64,000 bases of DNA from the NCBI GenBank assembly GCA_905215475.1, contig CAJMPW010000001.1:310001-374000 (forward strand), in the 5' to 3' direction. A program made the position numbers and the translations under genes. Position 1 is the first letter of the stretch; every line of letters starts with the position of its first letter. The notes below the pieces were generated by a model. The model ran no database searches and was not told the origin of the DNA. It saw only the letters and a list, made by a program, of their open reading frames with translations. Shown in pieces: positions 23,710 to 33,161 of the stretch. The DNA comes from CAG-103 sp905215475 (GTDB lineage: Bacteria; Bacillota; Clostridia; Oscillospirales; Oscillospiraceae).

Positions 23710-24269
23710 TGAAACGTTTCCAGCTTCTCACCACTGCGATTTTCCTGCTTTGCACGCTGCTGATCGCCGGCTGCACCGGCCGCGGCGTCGAGGCACAGAC
23801 GACGCCTGCCCCGGAGGCGACGCCGACTGCGACGACGAATATTCAGGCCGGCATCCAGACCGGCGACAATGAGGTCAACAAGATCCTCGCCGGTACGTGG
23901 ACGTTTGAGCGCACGGACGCCGAGAAGAAGGCGGGCGACGACTCCGTCAAGCAGCTTCTGCCCGAAGCGGACACCGGTGCGAAGACAGCCACCGAGATCA
24001 AAGAGCCCGGCACGATCCGCGAACTGGTGCTGCGTGTCAACGGCACGGGCAGCTACACGGATGCCGACGGTGCGGCACAGGCGTTTGAGTTTGCGCTCAA
24101 CGGCGACAACCTGACGCTCGCGCTTGAAAACGGCACGGTGCAGATGTTCCGCTGCACGCTCGAAAACGGTCTCATGTACCTCACGCCGATGAGCAACAAC
24201 GGCGCGTATCAGGCCTTCACCGACGTGTTCCGCCAGACGCAGAGCACCGCGGACGAGACCGCAAACTGA
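23709..24269 (+). CDS. Hypothetical lipoprotein
   Basis: This 186-residue protein has a clear lipoprotein signal with lipobox LIAGC (Cys at about 22), then a Thr/Pro/Ala-rich spacer. A beta-rich domain of about 130 residues begins with ILAGTWTFERTDAEKK; the LAGTW opening recalls lipocalin-like extracytoplasmic domains. It is coupled to the O-antigen-ligase-like gene and may serve the same surface-glycan process. The function is not recognised. Confidence 0.75.
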   Translation: MKRFQLLTTAIFLLCTLLIAGCTGRGVEAQTTPAPEATPTATTNIQAGIQTGDNEVNKILAGTWTFERTDAEKKAGDDSVKQLLPEADTGAKTATEIKEPGTIRELVLRVNGTGSYTDADGAAQAFEFALNGDNLTLALENGTVQMFRCTLENGLMYLTPMSNNGAYQAFTDVFRQTQSTADETAN

Positions 24270-24283
24270 ATCCGTTTACAGCC

Positions 24284-24323
24284 TTCGGCCGGACACTGCT
24301 GCGTCCGGCCGAATTTCTTTTTT
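24284..24323 (+). terminator. Terminator after the lipoprotein gene
   Basis: An 11-base stem, TTCGGCCGGAC and its complement, with an 8-base loop, followed by TTTCTTTTTT. Confidence 0.9.
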
Positions 24324-24364
24324 CGAGATTTCAGAAAAATTTCAGGATTTTTTCCCGCGACCTG

Positions 24365-24373
24365 TGCTATAAT
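24365..24373 (+). promoter_or_regulatory. Extended -10 promoter of the C39-like peptidase gene
   Basis: TGC directly precedes TATAAT (24368-24373), an extended -10 element. No convincing -35 box lies 16-18 bases upstream. The gene starts 34 bases further on after GGAAAGGAG. Confidence 0.6.
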
Positions 24374-24406
24374 CAGGCGCATCCCCACCGGGAAAGGAGA
24401 CCCCAT

Positions 24407-25198
24407 ATGTCCCGAAAGACAAGAAAACGCGGCCGCGGCCGCGTACTGATCCTTGTGGCGCTGCTGGCGCTGATCGTGTTTGGCGTGTTTGCGCGCGGCG
24501 TTTTTACGAGCGGCAGGACCACCGCCGAGCGCGCGCAGCGCGAGCTGCACACCTACGCCGAGCAGCATGAAACCGCGCTCGCCGATTATCCGGACGCGCT
24601 CGTGCAGCTGTATGCCCGCAACCCCGACGCGCGCGATTTTGTGCGCGACTATCCGCAGAAAAAAGACCTGACCCCGGCGATCGACCTCAGCAATTTTGCC
24701 GGGACGAAGACCGTGCCGCTGCTGCTGCAGTGGGACGAGCGCTGGGGCTACCGTGAATACAATGAGAGCATCATCGGCCTTGCCGGCTGCGGACCGACGT
24801 GCCTGTCGATGGTGACGATCTACCTCACCGGCGACACGTCAAAGGATCCGCTCTGGATGTGCCGGTTTGCCGAGCAGCACCAGTTCAATGTCCCCGGCAG
24901 CGGCAGCAAGTGGGCGCTCATCTCCGAGGGCGGGCGGATGCTCGGCCTTGACGTGACGCAGATCTCGCTGGACAAGGACCGCATCTACCGCAATCTGGAC
25001 GTCGGCAACCCGATCATCGTGGTCGTCGGACCGGGCGATTTTACGACCGACGGACATTTTCTCGTCCTGACCGGGCACAGCGGCGATAAGGTCGCGCTCA
25101 ATGACCCGAACAGCCCCACGAACTCGGCCAAGAGCTGGGACTACGACACCCTTGCCGGGCAGATCCAGGCGCTGTGGGTGCTGCGCCGTGCGGGATGA
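24407..25198 (+). CDS. C39-like (papain-fold) peptidase, membrane-anchored
   Basis: This 263-residue protein has an Arg/Lys-rich N-terminus and one membrane segment (about 13-32). The C-terminal half is a Peptidase_C39_2-type domain with catalytic Cys in LAGCGPTCLSM (about residue 129), His in DGHFLVLTG and Asp/Asn in VALNDPNSP. The WDERWGYREYN stretch before the Cys is typical. It probably acts outside the membrane. Its substrate is unknown; no bacteriocin gene is adjacent. Confidence 0.87.
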   Translation: MSRKTRKRGRGRVLILVALLALIVFGVFARGVFTSGRTTAERAQRELHTYAEQHETALADYPDALVQLYARNPDARDFVRDYPQKKDLTPAIDLSNFAGTKTVPLLLQWDERWGYREYNESIIGLAGCGPTCLSMVTIYLTGDTSKDPLWMCRFAEQHQFNVPGSGSKWALISEGGRMLGLDVTQISLDKDRIYRNLDVGNPIIVVVGPGDFTTDGHFLVLTGHSGDKVALNDPNSPTNSAKSWDYDTLAGQIQALWVLRRAG

Positions 25199-25234
25199 TG
25201 TGCGCGGGCGGCAGTAAAAAAGAATACCGGCATA

Positions 25235-25264
25235 CAAAAGTCCTGACCCTGTCAGGACTTTTGC
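25235..25264 (+). terminator. Terminator of the C39-like peptidase gene
   Basis: CAAAAGTCCTGAC pairs with GTCAGGACTTTTG around CCT. The T-tract is part of the stem. Confidence 0.85.
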
Positions 25265-25276
25265 GCGTTTGTGGGC

Positions 25277-25306
25277 TTGCGGTGTGTGCGCGGTTGGGCG
25301 TATAAT
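25277..25306 (+). promoter_or_regulatory. Promoter of fumC/malic enzyme
   Basis: TTGCGG (25277-25282) and TATAAT (25301-25306) with an 18-base spacer, 41 bases before the fumC start. Confidence 0.7.
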
Positions 25307-25346
25307 AGCGGCATCTGAGATATTACCATGAAATGAGGGTTGCAGG

Positions 25347-26729
25347 ATGGAATACCGTCTGGAGCATGATACGATGGGGGAGGTGCGTGTGCCTGCCGAC
25401 CGTTACTGGGGCGCGCAGACGCAGCGCAGCTTTGAAAATTTCCGCATCGGCACCGAGAAGATGCCGCCGGAGGTCATTCGCGCATTCGCGGTCGTGAAGC
25501 TTGCCGCCGCGCGTGCGAATGCGCAGCTTGGCGTGCTCGATGCGCGCCGTGCCGGCGCGATCGAGACCGCCTGCCACGAGATCCTTGACGGCTCGCTCGA
25601 CGGAAACTTTCCGCTCGCCGTCTGGCAGACCGGCAGTGGCACACAGACGAACATGAACGTCAACGAGGTCATCGCCCACCGCGCCAATGCGCTGCTGGGG
25701 GAGACGATCGTGCATCCGAACGATCACGTCAATTGCTCGCAGAGCTCGAATGATACCTTCCCGACGGCGATGCACGTGGCCGCGCGCGTCGCGCTCGAGG
25801 AGCAGGTGCTGCCGGCGGTCGACCGCCTGCTGGCGACGCTCGAGCGCCTGAGTGCGGAGTACCGCGACGTGGTGAAGATCGGCCGCACACATCTGCAGGA
25901 CGCCGTGCCGCTCACGCTCGGTCAGGAGATCAGCGGCTGGAGCGCCATGCTCGACCATGACCGCGTCATGCTCACGCAGGCGTGCGGCGCGCTGCGCGAG
26001 CTTGCCCTCGGCGGAACGGCCGTCGGCACGGGGCTCAACGCGCCGGCGGCGTTCGGCGATCTGGCGGCGGCGGAGATCTCCGCCCTGCTCGGCTACAGCT
26101 TCGAGTCCGCGCCGAACAAGTTCCACGCGCTCACGAGCAAGGACCAGATGGTGTTTGCCCACGGTGCGCTCAAGGCGCTGGCGGCCGACCTGATGAAGAT
26201 CGCAAACGACGTGCGCTGGCTCGCGTCCGGACCGCGCTGCGGCATCGGGGAGCTCATCATCCCGGCCAATGAGCCCGGCTCGTCGATCATGCCCGGCAAG
26301 GTCAACCCCACGCAGTGCGAGGCCGTCACGATGGTGGCCGTGCAGGTCATGGGCAACGACACGGCCATCGGCTTTGCCGCCTCGCAGGGCAACTTCCAGC
26401 TCAACGTGTTCCTGCCCGTGACGATCTACAACTTCCTGCAGTCGGCGCGGCTGCTTGCGGACGTGATGGATTCGTTTGAGGCAAACTGCGTGCGCGGCAT
26501 CCGCCCAAATCACGATGTCATCCGCGCGCATCTGGACGCCTCGCTCATGCTCGTCACGGCGCTCAACCCGCACATCGGTTATGAAAACGCGGCAAGGATC
26601 GCAAAGCACGCCCACGCCACCGGGCAGACGCTCAAGGCTGCGGCGGTGGAGCTCGGCCTGCTCACGGCCGAGGAATTTGACGCTTGGGTGCGCCCCGAGG
26701 ATATGGTGCACCCGAAACAGGAGGACTGA
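25347..26729 (+). CDS. fumC: Class II fumarate hydratase
   Basis: This 460-residue protein has the usual length for oxygen-stable FumC, which interconverts fumarate and malate in the cytoplasm. Recognisable segments are TGSGTQTNMNVNEVI near 95-110, HPNDHVNCSQSSNDTFP near 127, KIGRTHLQDAVPLTLGQE near 180 and the superfamily signature GSSIMPGKVNP near 312. An iron-sulfur class I fumarase would lack all of these. It is followed after two bases by malic enzyme, so fumarate could be turned into pyruvate via malate. Confidence 0.95.
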   Translation: MEYRLEHDTMGEVRVPADRYWGAQTQRSFENFRIGTEKMPPEVIRAFAVVKLAAARANAQLGVLDARRAGAIETACHEILDGSLDGNFPLAVWQTGSGTQTNMNVNEVIAHRANALLGETIVHPNDHVNCSQSSNDTFPTAMHVAARVALEEQVLPAVDRLLATLERLSAEYRDVVKIGRTHLQDAVPLTLGQEISGWSAMLDHDRVMLTQACGALRELALGGTAVGTGLNAPAAFGDLAAAEISALLGYSFESAPNKFHALTSKDQMVFAHGALKALAADLMKIANDVRWLASGPRCGIGELIIPANEPGSSIMPGKVNPTQCEAVTMVAVQVMGNDTAIGFAASQGNFQLNVFLPVTIYNFLQSARLLADVMDSFEANCVRGIRPNHDVIRAHLDASLMLVTALNPHIGYENAARIAKHAHATGQTLKAAAVELGLLTAEEFDAWVRPEDMVHPKQED

Positions 26730-26731
26730 CC

Positions 26732-27907
26732 ATGGATTACGCAAAAGAATCGCTCCGGCTGCACGAGCAGTGGGGCGGCAAGATCGAAGTCAACGCCCGC
26801 GTGCCGGTCTCGACGAAGGACGACCTGTCGCTCGCGTATACGCCCGGTGTGGCGCAGCCGTGTCTGGAGATCCGGCGCGACCCGGATAAAAGCTACACGC
26901 TCACGTGCCGGCACAATCTCTGCGCCGTCATCACGGACGGCTCGGCCGTGCTCGGTCTGGGCGACATCGGACCCGAGGCGGGCATGCCCGTCATGGAGGG
27001 CAAGTGCGTGCTGTTCAAGGCGTTTGCGGATGTGGACGCCTTCCCGCTGTGCATCCGCACAAAGGATGTGGATGAATTCGTGCGCACGGTGTACCTGCTC
27101 TCGGGCAGCTTCGGCGGCATCAATCTGGAGGACATTTCTGCGCCGCGCTGCTTTGAGATCGAGCGTAAGCTCAAGGAGCTGTGCGACATCCCGGTCTTTC
27201 ACGATGATCAGCACGGCACGGCCATCATCACCCTTGCAGGGCTGACGAATGCGCTGCGCGTGGTCGGAAAGCGGCTGGAGGACGTGAAGATCGTCGTCTC
27301 CGGCGCGGGCGCGGCGGCGATCTCCATCAGCAGGCTGCTGCTGCGCGCCGGTGCGCGCGATGTGACGCTCTGCGACCGCAAGGGCGCGATCTATGCCGGC
27401 CGCGCCGAGAATATGAACTGGATCAAGACCGAGATGGCCGAGGTCACGAACCTCCGCCGTCAGGCGGGGACGCTGACGGATGTCGTCCGGGATGCGGACG
27501 TGTTCATCGGCGTGTCGCAGCCCGGTCTGCTGACGGGCGACATGGTGCGCACCATGCACCGCGACGCCATCGTCTTTGCCTGCGCAAACCCCACGCCGGA
27601 GATCTTCCCCGAAGAGGCCAAGGCCGCGGGCGCGGCCGTCGTCAGCACCGGGCGCAGCGACTATCCGAACCAGATCAACAACGTGCTGGCTTTCCCGGGT
27701 ATCTTCCGCGGCGCGTTCGACGTGCGCGCCTCCGACATCAACGAGCCCATGAAGCTCGCCGCCGCGCACGCGCTCGCAGCGCTGATCACGCCCGAGGAGC
27801 TGAGCGCCGACTATATCATCCCCAAGGCATTTGACCCGCGCGTCGGTCCGGCTGTGGCCGCGGCGGTGGCGCAGGCCGCCCGCGAGAGCGGCGTGGCGCG
27901 CATCTGA
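26732..27907 (+). CDS. NAD(P)-dependent malic enzyme
   Basis: This 391-residue protein is the short bacterial malic enzyme, which oxidatively decarboxylates malate to pyruvate. It has SLAYTPGVAQPC near 38, the metal-binding FHDDQHGTA near 160, the nucleotide fold VVSGAGAAAISI near 185, and VFACANPTPEI near 280. The start at 26732 follows GGAGG and lies two bases after the fumC stop; upstream in-frame codons belong to fumC. Which cofactor it uses cannot be told. Confidence 0.94.
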   Translation: MDYAKESLRLHEQWGGKIEVNARVPVSTKDDLSLAYTPGVAQPCLEIRRDPDKSYTLTCRHNLCAVITDGSAVLGLGDIGPEAGMPVMEGKCVLFKAFADVDAFPLCIRTKDVDEFVRTVYLLSGSFGGINLEDISAPRCFEIERKLKELCDIPVFHDDQHGTAIITLAGLTNALRVVGKRLEDVKIVVSGAGAAAISISRLLLRAGARDVTLCDRKGAIYAGRAENMNWIKTEMAEVTNLRRQAGTLTDVVRDADVFIGVSQPGLLTGDMVRTMHRDAIVFACANPTPEIFPEEAKAAGAAVVSTGRSDYPNQINNVLAFPGIFRGAFDVRASDINEPMKLAAAHALAALITPEELSADYIIPKAFDPRVGPAVAAAVAQAARESGVARI

Positions 27908-27940
27908 ATCTGAATTTTCCCCCTGCAAAGGAGACACCCT

Positions 27941-30319
27941 ATGGATTCCTACGAAAAATCCCTGCAAACGCTTGAGCTGCCGTCCGTGCTGGCGCTGCTG
28001 GCGGCGCAGGCTGTGAGCGAGACGGCGCGCGCCAACGCCATGGCGCTGCGGCCGAGCGGCGACCGCGCCGTGGTGGAGACCCGTCTCGGCGAGACGAGCG
28101 CCGCCGCCGGCATGATGGTCGTCAAGGGCAGCCCGTCGTTTTCCGGCGTGAAGGATGTGCGCGCGGCATTGCAGCGCGCGGACATGGGCGGCGCGCTCAA
28201 CACGCGCGAGCTGCTGGACATCGCCGGCGTGCTGCAGGCGGCGCGCGCCGTGCGCGGCTACGGCACGGGCGACCGGCAGGACAAGACGTGCATCGACTAC
28301 CTCTTCAGCGCCCTGCAGGCAAACCGCTATCTGGAGGAGAAGATCTTCACCTCCATCACCGGCGAGGACGAGATCGCCGACAGCGCGTCGAGCGAGCTTG
28401 CGTCCATCCGCCGCCTGATCCGCGCGGCGAGTGCGCGCGTGCACGATGCGCTGCAAAAGATCATCTCCTCGCCGAGCTATGCCAAGGCGCTGCAGGAGCC
28501 GATCATCACCACGCGCTCCGAGCGCTACGTCGTGCCGGTCAAGGCCGAGCACAAGGGCGCCGTGCCCGGTCTCGTACACGATGTGTCGGCCTCCGGCGCG
28601 ACGCTGTTCATCGAGCCGATGGCCGCCGTGAAGGCAAACAACGAGCTGCGCGAGCTGCGTGCGCGCGAAAAGACCGAGATCGAGCGCATCCTTGCCGAGC
28701 TCTCGGCGGAGTGTGCGGCACACCGCGAGGACATCTCGAGCGACTTCGACGTGCTCGTGCGCCTCGACCTCATCTTTGCCAAGGCAAAGCTTGCCTACCA
28801 GCTCGATGCCGTCGCGCCCGCGCTCACGGACAAGCAGCTCTCGCTGCACCGTGCGCGCCATCCGCTGCTGCCGAAGGATACTGCCGTGCCGATCGACGTG
28901 GCGCTCGGCGGCGAATTTGACACGCTCGTCATCACCGGCCCGAACACCGGCGGCAAGACCGTCACGCTCAAGACCATCGGCCTGCTCTCGGCAATGACGC
29001 AGTGCGGCCTGCACATCCCGTGTGCCGACGGCAGCACCATGCCGGTATTTGACGAGATCATGGCCGACATCGGCGACGAGCAGAGCATCGAGCAGTCGCT
29101 GTCCACGTTCTCGGCGCATATGACCAACACCGTGCGTATGCTGCAGGCGTGCGACGAGCGCTCGCTGCTGCTCTTTGACGAGCTCGGCGCGGGCACAGAC
29201 CCGACCGAGGGCGCGGCGCTGGCCATCGCCATCATCGAGCACGCACGCAGATGCGGCGCGCTCATCGCCGCCACGACGCACTATACCGAGCTCAAGGTCT
29301 ACGCCACGACGCAGCCTGGCGTCATGAACGCCTCGTGCGAGTTTGACGTGGACTCCCTGCGCCCGACGTACCACCTGCTGATCGGCATCCCCGGAAAATC
29401 CAACGCGTTCGCCATCTCTGAGCGGCTGGGTCTGCCGGAGGAGATCATCAGTGATGCCCGCAGCCGCGTGAGCACCGAGAGCGCGAGCATGGAGGCCACC
29501 ATCGAAAAGCTCGAGCAGGTGCGCCAGCTCATGGAGCGCGACCGCGCCGAGGCAGCCCGTCAGCTGCGCGCCGCAGAGGATGACCGCCGCAAGGCCGAGC
29601 GCATGAAGGCGGAGCTGTCCGTGCGGCTGGAAAAGGCGGACGAGAAGGCGCGCCGCGACGCCGAGCGCATCATCGGCGATGCGCGCCGGACGGCGGACGA
29701 GGTGATGCGCGAGCTGGACGAGCTGCGCAAGATGGAGAAAACGGACGCAGACCACCACCGCGCCAACGACGCGCGCGCCGCGCTGCGCCGCAAGCTCAAC
29801 ACTGCCGAGGATGCGGCCGCTGCGGCGGCACACCCGCAGCTGCATGAGCAGAAGGTCTCCGCGCGCCCGGTGCGCGTGGGCGACACCGTGCAGCTGCGCA
29901 AAATGGGCGACATCAAGGCGACCGTCACGGCCGTCTCCGCCGACCGGACGCTGAGCCTGCGCGCGGGCATCATGAACGTGACCGCCAAGGAGCAGGACGT
30001 CTATCTGCTTGAAAACGAGAAGCCGGAGGCAGAAAAGTTTGCCGCCGCGCACGCAGCGAGCCTGCGCAGTGTGGCTGCCGAGTCCGAGATCGACCTGCGC
30101 GGCATGGACAGCATGGAGGCTGTCGCCGCGACGGAGCGCTTTGTCGACAACGCCGTCATGGCCAAGCTCGAGAAGGTCACGATCATCCACGGCAAGGGTA
30201 CCGGCGCACTGCGTGCCGCCGTGCAGCAGTCGCTGCGCAGGAACAAGGCCGTCAAGTCCTATCGCCTCGGTCGCTACGGTGAGGGCGAGAGCGGCGTGAC
30301 CGTTGTCGAACTGAAATAA
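27941..30319 (+). CDS. mutS2: Endonuclease MutS2
   Basis: This 792-residue protein has the MutS2 layout: helical core and clamp (1-310), ATPase with Walker A GPNTGGKTV near 332 and LFDELGAGTDP near 408, a long coiled coil (about 520-640), a KOW-like stretch, and a C-terminal Smr domain from about 715 (EIDLRGMDSMEA ... HGKGTGAL). MutS2 suppresses recombination and in Bacillus also acts on collided ribosomes. AAAGGAG precedes the ATG. No terminator with a T-run follows. Confidence 0.95.
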   Translation: MDSYEKSLQTLELPSVLALLAAQAVSETARANAMALRPSGDRAVVETRLGETSAAAGMMVVKGSPSFSGVKDVRAALQRADMGGALNTRELLDIAGVLQAARAVRGYGTGDRQDKTCIDYLFSALQANRYLEEKIFTSITGEDEIADSASSELASIRRLIRAASARVHDALQKIISSPSYAKALQEPIITTRSERYVVPVKAEHKGAVPGLVHDVSASGATLFIEPMAAVKANNELRELRAREKTEIERILAELSAECAAHREDISSDFDVLVRLDLIFAKAKLAYQLDAVAPALTDKQLSLHRARHPLLPKDTAVPIDVALGGEFDTLVITGPNTGGKTVTLKTIGLLSAMTQCGLHIPCADGSTMPVFDEIMADIGDEQSIEQSLSTFSAHMTNTVRMLQACDERSLLLFDELGAGTDPTEGAALAIAIIEHARRCGALIAATTHYTELKVYATTQPGVMNASCEFDVDSLRPTYHLLIGIPGKSNAFAISERLGLPEEIISDARSRVSTESASMEATIEKLEQVRQLMERDRAEAARQLRAAEDDRRKAERMKAELSVRLEKADEKARRDAERIIGDARRTADEVMRELDELRKMEKTDADHHRANDARAALRRKLNTAEDAAAAAAHPQLHEQKVSARPVRVGDTVQLRKMGDIKATVTAVSADRTLSLRAGIMNVTAKEQDVYLLENEKPEAEKFAAAHAASLRSVAAESEIDLRGMDSMEAVAATERFVDNAVMAKLEKVTIIHGKGTGALRAAVQQSLRRNKAVKSYRLGRYGEGESGVTVVELK

Positions 30320-30376
30320 AAACGGAAAAATCCGGCGAAAAAACGCTGTGCAAAGCAACGAAAAACCGAAAATCGG

Positions 30377-30405
30377 TTGACGATGCAGGGCGTTTTTGAT
30401 AAGAT
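30377..30405 (+). promoter_or_regulatory. Promoter of the HPr gene
   Basis: TTGACG (30377-30382) and TAAGAT (30400-30405) with a 17-base spacer, 36 bases before the start codon. Confidence 0.8.
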
Positions 30406-30441
30406 AAAACAAGCATAATTGTGCATAAGGAGTGGAGATAA

Positions 30442-30705
30442 ATGATCACGAAAGAAGCAGTCATCAACAACCAGGTGGGACTCCATGCACGGCCCGCGAC
30501 TTTCTTCATCCAGAAGGCGAATGAGTTCAAGAGCAGCATCTGGATCGAAAAAGACGAGAGACGCGTCAACGCCAAGAGCCTTCTTGGTGTTTTGTCGCTC
30601 GGCATCGTTAAGGGCACGACGGTCACCCTTGTGGCAGACGGCGCAGACGAGCAGGAAGCGATCGACACCCTGACGGCGCTGATCAATTCCGATTTCTCCG
30701 AGTGA
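30442..30705 (+). CDS. HPr family phosphocarrier protein
   Basis: This 87-residue protein is the normal size for HPr. The phosphorylatable His15 lies in GLHARPAT, and the regulatory Ser46 target of HPr kinase lies in KSLLGVL. Both sites are intact, so it can serve either sugar transport or catabolite repression, and it is not a Crh (which lacks His15). It has its own promoter and terminator. No PTS enzyme gene is adjacent. Confidence 0.93.
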   Translation: MITKEAVINNQVGLHARPATFFIQKANEFKSSIWIEKDERRVNAKSLLGVLSLGIVKGTTVTLVADGADEQEAIDTLTALINSDFSE

Positions 30706-30723
30706 ACCCAACAACATGAAACC

Positions 30724-30760
30724 AAAACAGGGGCGTGTCTACAGCACGCCCCTGTTTTCC
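30724..30760 (+). terminator. Terminator of the HPr gene
   Basis: A 14-base stem, AAAACAGGGGCGTG and its complement, with a 7-base loop; the 3' arm ends in TTTT. Confidence 0.9.
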
Positions 30761-30795
30761 TGACCGCAGATTTTTCGGCACAGCAGGAGAACGCT

Positions 30796-32628
30796 ATGGA
30801 AAAACTCCGACCCGAACAGCTGCGCGAAAAGGCCAATATGCTCCCGCTGCTGCCGGGCGTGTACATCATGCTCGACGAGCACGGCGAGGTCATCTACATC
30901 GGCAAGGCAAAAGCGCTCAAAAACCGCGTCACGAGCTATTTTCGCGGCGAGCACCTGCCGAAGGTGGCGGCCATGGTCGCGCACGTTGCGGATTTCAATG
31001 TCATCGTCGTGCAGTCCGAATTCGAGGCGCTCGTGCTCGAAAACTCGCTCATCAAGCTGCACAAGCCAAAATACAACATCCTGCTCAAGGACGATAAGGG
31101 CTATCCCTTTGTGCGTCTGGACGTGACGCAGCCGTACCCGACGTTTTCGCTCGTCAACCGCACGGAAAAGGACGGCGCGAAATACTTCGGCCCGTACGGC
31201 GGGCGGAGCATGACGGCGGAGATCATCGATACCGTCTGCAAAACGCTGCGCCTGCCGACATGCACGCGCCGCTTCCCGCGCGACATCGGGCGCGGCCGCC
31301 CATGCCTGAATTACCACATGGGTACCTGCGCAGGCTATTGCCTGAAGGATGTCACACGTGCGCAGTATCTGCAGGCCATCCGCGAGGCGGAGATGATCCT
31401 GGACGGGCGCACGGCGGAGCTGACCGCCGAGCTGACCGAGCAGATGCAGGCCGCGGCCGAGGCGCTGCGGTTTGAATATGCGGCGTCGCTGCGCGACCGG
31501 CTGCGCGCCATCGAGGGGCTGAAAAACCACCAGCGCGTCATCGCCACGGCTTACTCCGACACGGACGCCGTCGGCTTTGCGCGCGGGGCGAAGTGCTGCT
31601 TCACCGTGCTGCATTTTACCGACGGCAGCCTTACGGACAAGGACAAGTCGTTTCTCGACGAGCCGATGGAGCCCGACGGCGAGGCGCTTGCCGCGCTCGT
31701 GCAGCAGTATTATGAGAGCCGCGGCGCATATCCGCGGCAGGTGCTGCTGCCGTGTCCGCTCGAGGGGCAGGATGCGCTCGAGCAGCTGCTCACCGAGGCG
31801 GCGGGGCACAAGGTCACGCTCGCCGTGCCGCAGCGCGGCGACAAGTGCCGCCTGACGGAGATGGCGGCCAAAAACGCGCGCGAGGAGATCCTCATCGCCA
31901 CGACCAAGGCACAGCGCAGCCTCAAAACGCTCGAATGGCTGCAGCGCGCACTCGAGCTTGACGCACCGCCTGAGCGCATCGAGGCGTTCGACATCTCCAA
32001 CCTCGGCGACAGCGGCATCGTCGCCGGCATGACCGTGTTTCAGCACGGGCGGCCGCGCAAGTCCGACTACCGGAAGTTTCGCATCCGCACGACGGACGGG
32101 CAAAACGACTACGGCGCCATGCACGAGGCGCTCACGCGCCGCTTTCAGCACTATCTCGACGGCGACCCGGGCTTTTGCCCGCTGCCGGATCTGCTGCTCA
32201 TCGACGGCGGTGCGGAGCACGCGAGCGTTGCGCAGGCGGTGCTCGACGGCTTCGGTCTGTCCGTGCCGGTGTTCGGCATGGTCAAGGACGACCGCCACCG
32301 CACGCGTGCGCTCATCACACCCGGCGGGCACGAGATCGGCATCGCCGCAAATCCCGCGGTCTTTTCCTTCATCGGCACGATCCAGGAGGAGACGCACCGT
32401 TTTTCCATCGACTATCAGCGCCGGCTGCGGCGCGAGAGCCTTGCGTCCGAGCTCGATCAGATCCCCGGAGTGGGCGAGAAGCGGCGCAACGCGCTGCTGC
32501 GCGAATTCCGCAGCGTCAAGGCCATCCGCGCAGCCTCGTATGAGGCACTGTGCGCGGCCGTTCCGGCGGGCGTCGCCCGCGCGGTCTACGATCACTATCA
32601 CCCGAAAGGAGAATCGCCATGCGTGTGA
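30796..32628 (+). CDS. uvrC: Excinuclease ABC subunit C
   Basis: This 610-residue protein is the usual length. It carries a GIY-YIG nuclease domain at residues 14-90 (LPGVYIMLDEHGEVIYIGKA), the conserved CxxYHxxxCxGxC segment (CLNYHMGTCAGYC) near 170, a UVR motif near 215, the RNase H-like nuclease (EAFDISNLGDSG near 396) and helix-hairpin-helix motifs at the end (IPGVGEKRRNALL). UvrC makes both incisions in nucleotide excision repair. It overlaps rsmD by 10 bases. Confidence 0.96.
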   Translation: MEKLRPEQLREKANMLPLLPGVYIMLDEHGEVIYIGKAKALKNRVTSYFRGEHLPKVAAMVAHVADFNVIVVQSEFEALVLENSLIKLHKPKYNILLKDDKGYPFVRLDVTQPYPTFSLVNRTEKDGAKYFGPYGGRSMTAEIIDTVCKTLRLPTCTRRFPRDIGRGRPCLNYHMGTCAGYCLKDVTRAQYLQAIREAEMILDGRTAELTAELTEQMQAAAEALRFEYAASLRDRLRAIEGLKNHQRVIATAYSDTDAVGFARGAKCCFTVLHFTDGSLTDKDKSFLDEPMEPDGEALAALVQQYYESRGAYPRQVLLPCPLEGQDALEQLLTEAAGHKVTLAVPQRGDKCRLTEMAAKNAREEILIATTKAQRSLKTLEWLQRALELDAPPERIEAFDISNLGDSGIVAGMTVFQHGRPRKSDYRKFRIRTTDGQNDYGAMHEALTRRFQHYLDGDPGFCPLPDLLLIDGGAEHASVAQAVLDGFGLSVPVFGMVKDDRHRTRALITPGGHEIGIAANPAVFSFIGTIQEETHRFSIDYQRRLRRESLASELDQIPGVGEKRRNALLREFRSVKAIRAASYEALCAAVPAGVARAVYDHYHPKGESPCV

Positions 32629-33161
32629 TCACAGGTACGGCACGCGGCCGCAAGCTGCGTGAGCCGGAGGGGATGGCTTCCCGTCCCACGACCGATAATG
32701 TCAAGGAGTCCATGTTCAACCTCATCCAGTTCGACGTCGAGGGCCGGCGCGTGCTCGACCTCTTTGCCGGCACCGGTCAGCTTGGCATCGAGGCGCTCAG
32801 CCGCGGTGCGCGCAGCGCCGTGTTCGTCGATGAGAGCCGCGCGGCCGTGCAGCTCGTGCGCACCAATCTTGCGCACTGCCGCCTGCAGGGCGACGTGGTG
32901 CAGGGCGAGGCGCTCGGCTACCTGCGCACGTGCGGGAAATTCGACCTGATCTTTCTCGATCCGCCGTATGATACGGGATTACTTGACAAAGCACTCGAAA
33001 ATGTTGTACAGTTTGATATATTAGCTGAGGGCGGCATCATCGTGTGCGAAAGCCGCCGCGAAAAGGAGCTGCCGCAGCTTCCTCAGCCATATTATCTGCT
33101 TACGGAGCGCAGCTATGGCAAGATCAAGCTCACGCTCTACGGAAAGGGAACCCACGCATGA
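32619..33161 (+). CDS. rsmD: 16S rRNA (guanine966-N2)-methyltransferase
   Basis: This 180-residue Rossmann methyltransferase has an N-terminal RVITGTARGRKL, the SAM motif LDLFAGTGQLGIEAL near 49 and the catalytic DPPYD near 118. This is the RsmD pattern; it methylates G966 of 16S rRNA. The start at 32619 follows AAAGGAG and lies inside the end of uvrC. It overlaps coaD by four bases, a common rsmD-coaD arrangement. Confidence 0.94.
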   Translation: MRVITGTARGRKLREPEGMASRPTTDNVKESMFNLIQFDVEGRRVLDLFAGTGQLGIEALSRGARSAVFVDESRAAVQLVRTNLAHCRLQGDVVQGEALGYLRTCGKFDLIFLDPPYDTGLLDKALENVVQFDILAEGGIIVCESRREKELPQLPQPYYLLTERSYGKIKLTLYGKGTHA